From Diadema setosum (taxonomy: Eukaryota > Echinodermata > Echinoidea > Diadematoida > Diadematidae): DNA of 64,000 nt. Positions 63,834-64,000 of the stretch are shown piece after piece. A program made the translations under genes and the position numbers. How positions within the stretch are numbered: the first letter of the stretch is position 1; the number at the start of each line of letters is the position of its first letter. A model generated the notes under the pieces. The model saw only the letters and a list, made by a program, of their open reading frames with translations. It made no database searches and was not told the origin of the DNA. The stretch covers positions 7,828,195 to 7,892,194 of the forward strand of contig CM067070.1 in NCBI GenBank assembly GCA_033980235.1, written 5' to 3'.

Positions 63834-64000
63834 GCCATAGAAGAACAGCACAGACATATGAAGTAACTGATGAATGTTTTATGGCCATATAAGTGTAATT
63901 TATTAATAACAAACAAGGAGTTAAGGTTGATTCTCTGTCTGTCAAATTCTGAGTTTCACTCGAGATGGCAATTGGCGATTTCTCTATCTCGTTCACACTT
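63834..64000. other. Window edge, nothing recognised
   Basis: Short AT-rich sequence with no gene or repeat I can support. Confidence 0.4.

Overview
This window is eukaryotic, animal nuclear DNA, and most of it is non-coding. There are no closely spaced ORFs, operons or ribosome-binding sites. It is AT-rich and crowded with microsatellites, homopolymer G/C and A/T tracts, and short interspersed repeats. The repeat content suggests a marine invertebrate, most likely an echinoderm such as a sea urchin: a tRNA-derived SINE with an 'acgtccttgg...acctaaatggttacct' body, a 'gcctccgcc...ggcggaggc' element with GGTCAAAGGTCA blocks, a 'cttggcggaggtaat' repeat end, and many TTAA-bounded miniature elements. 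The assignment comes from remembered repeat families and is an inference.

Layout. 1-5300: repeat-rich intergenic-looking DNA (pentanucleotide and trinucleotide arrays, a 560-bp TTAA-bounded element, a TG array). About 5400-6512: a CpG-richer block ending in the one gene piece I trust. This is a first coding exon (ATG at 6434) for a signal peptide, ending at a consensus splice donor (AG|GTAAGC, 6512/6513) in phase 1, with a long leader containing a start-stop uORF (ATGTAA at 6402). 6513 onward: no convincing continuation exon, so much of the rest may be the long first intron of this gene, though intergenic DNA cannot be excluded. Weak exon candidates lie at 12270-12402, 45538-45620 and 56989-57204.

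7-20 kb holds the first GATA array (with an 84-bp higher-order unit), a 110-bp tandem duplication and sparse CpG-rich islands. 20.7-35 kb is dense in miniature elements, including three of the four copies of a 247-bp inverted-repeat element with AT[AT]T target duplications. 36-46 kb holds more TTAA-type elements, a nested insertion, a ~1-kb GATA array and two SINE-like fragments. 46.6-50.5 kb has several TTAA-type elements and a 1.3-kb element of ~150-bp tandem units carrying DR1-like motifs. 50.5-64 kb is mostly unannotated low-copy DNA with more MITEs and possible regulatory islands.

The genes do not form a visible pathway. The main biological content is one putative secreted or membrane protein gene start embedded in a mobile-element landscape. 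I found no bacterial-type system, CRISPR array, rRNA or intact tRNA gene.
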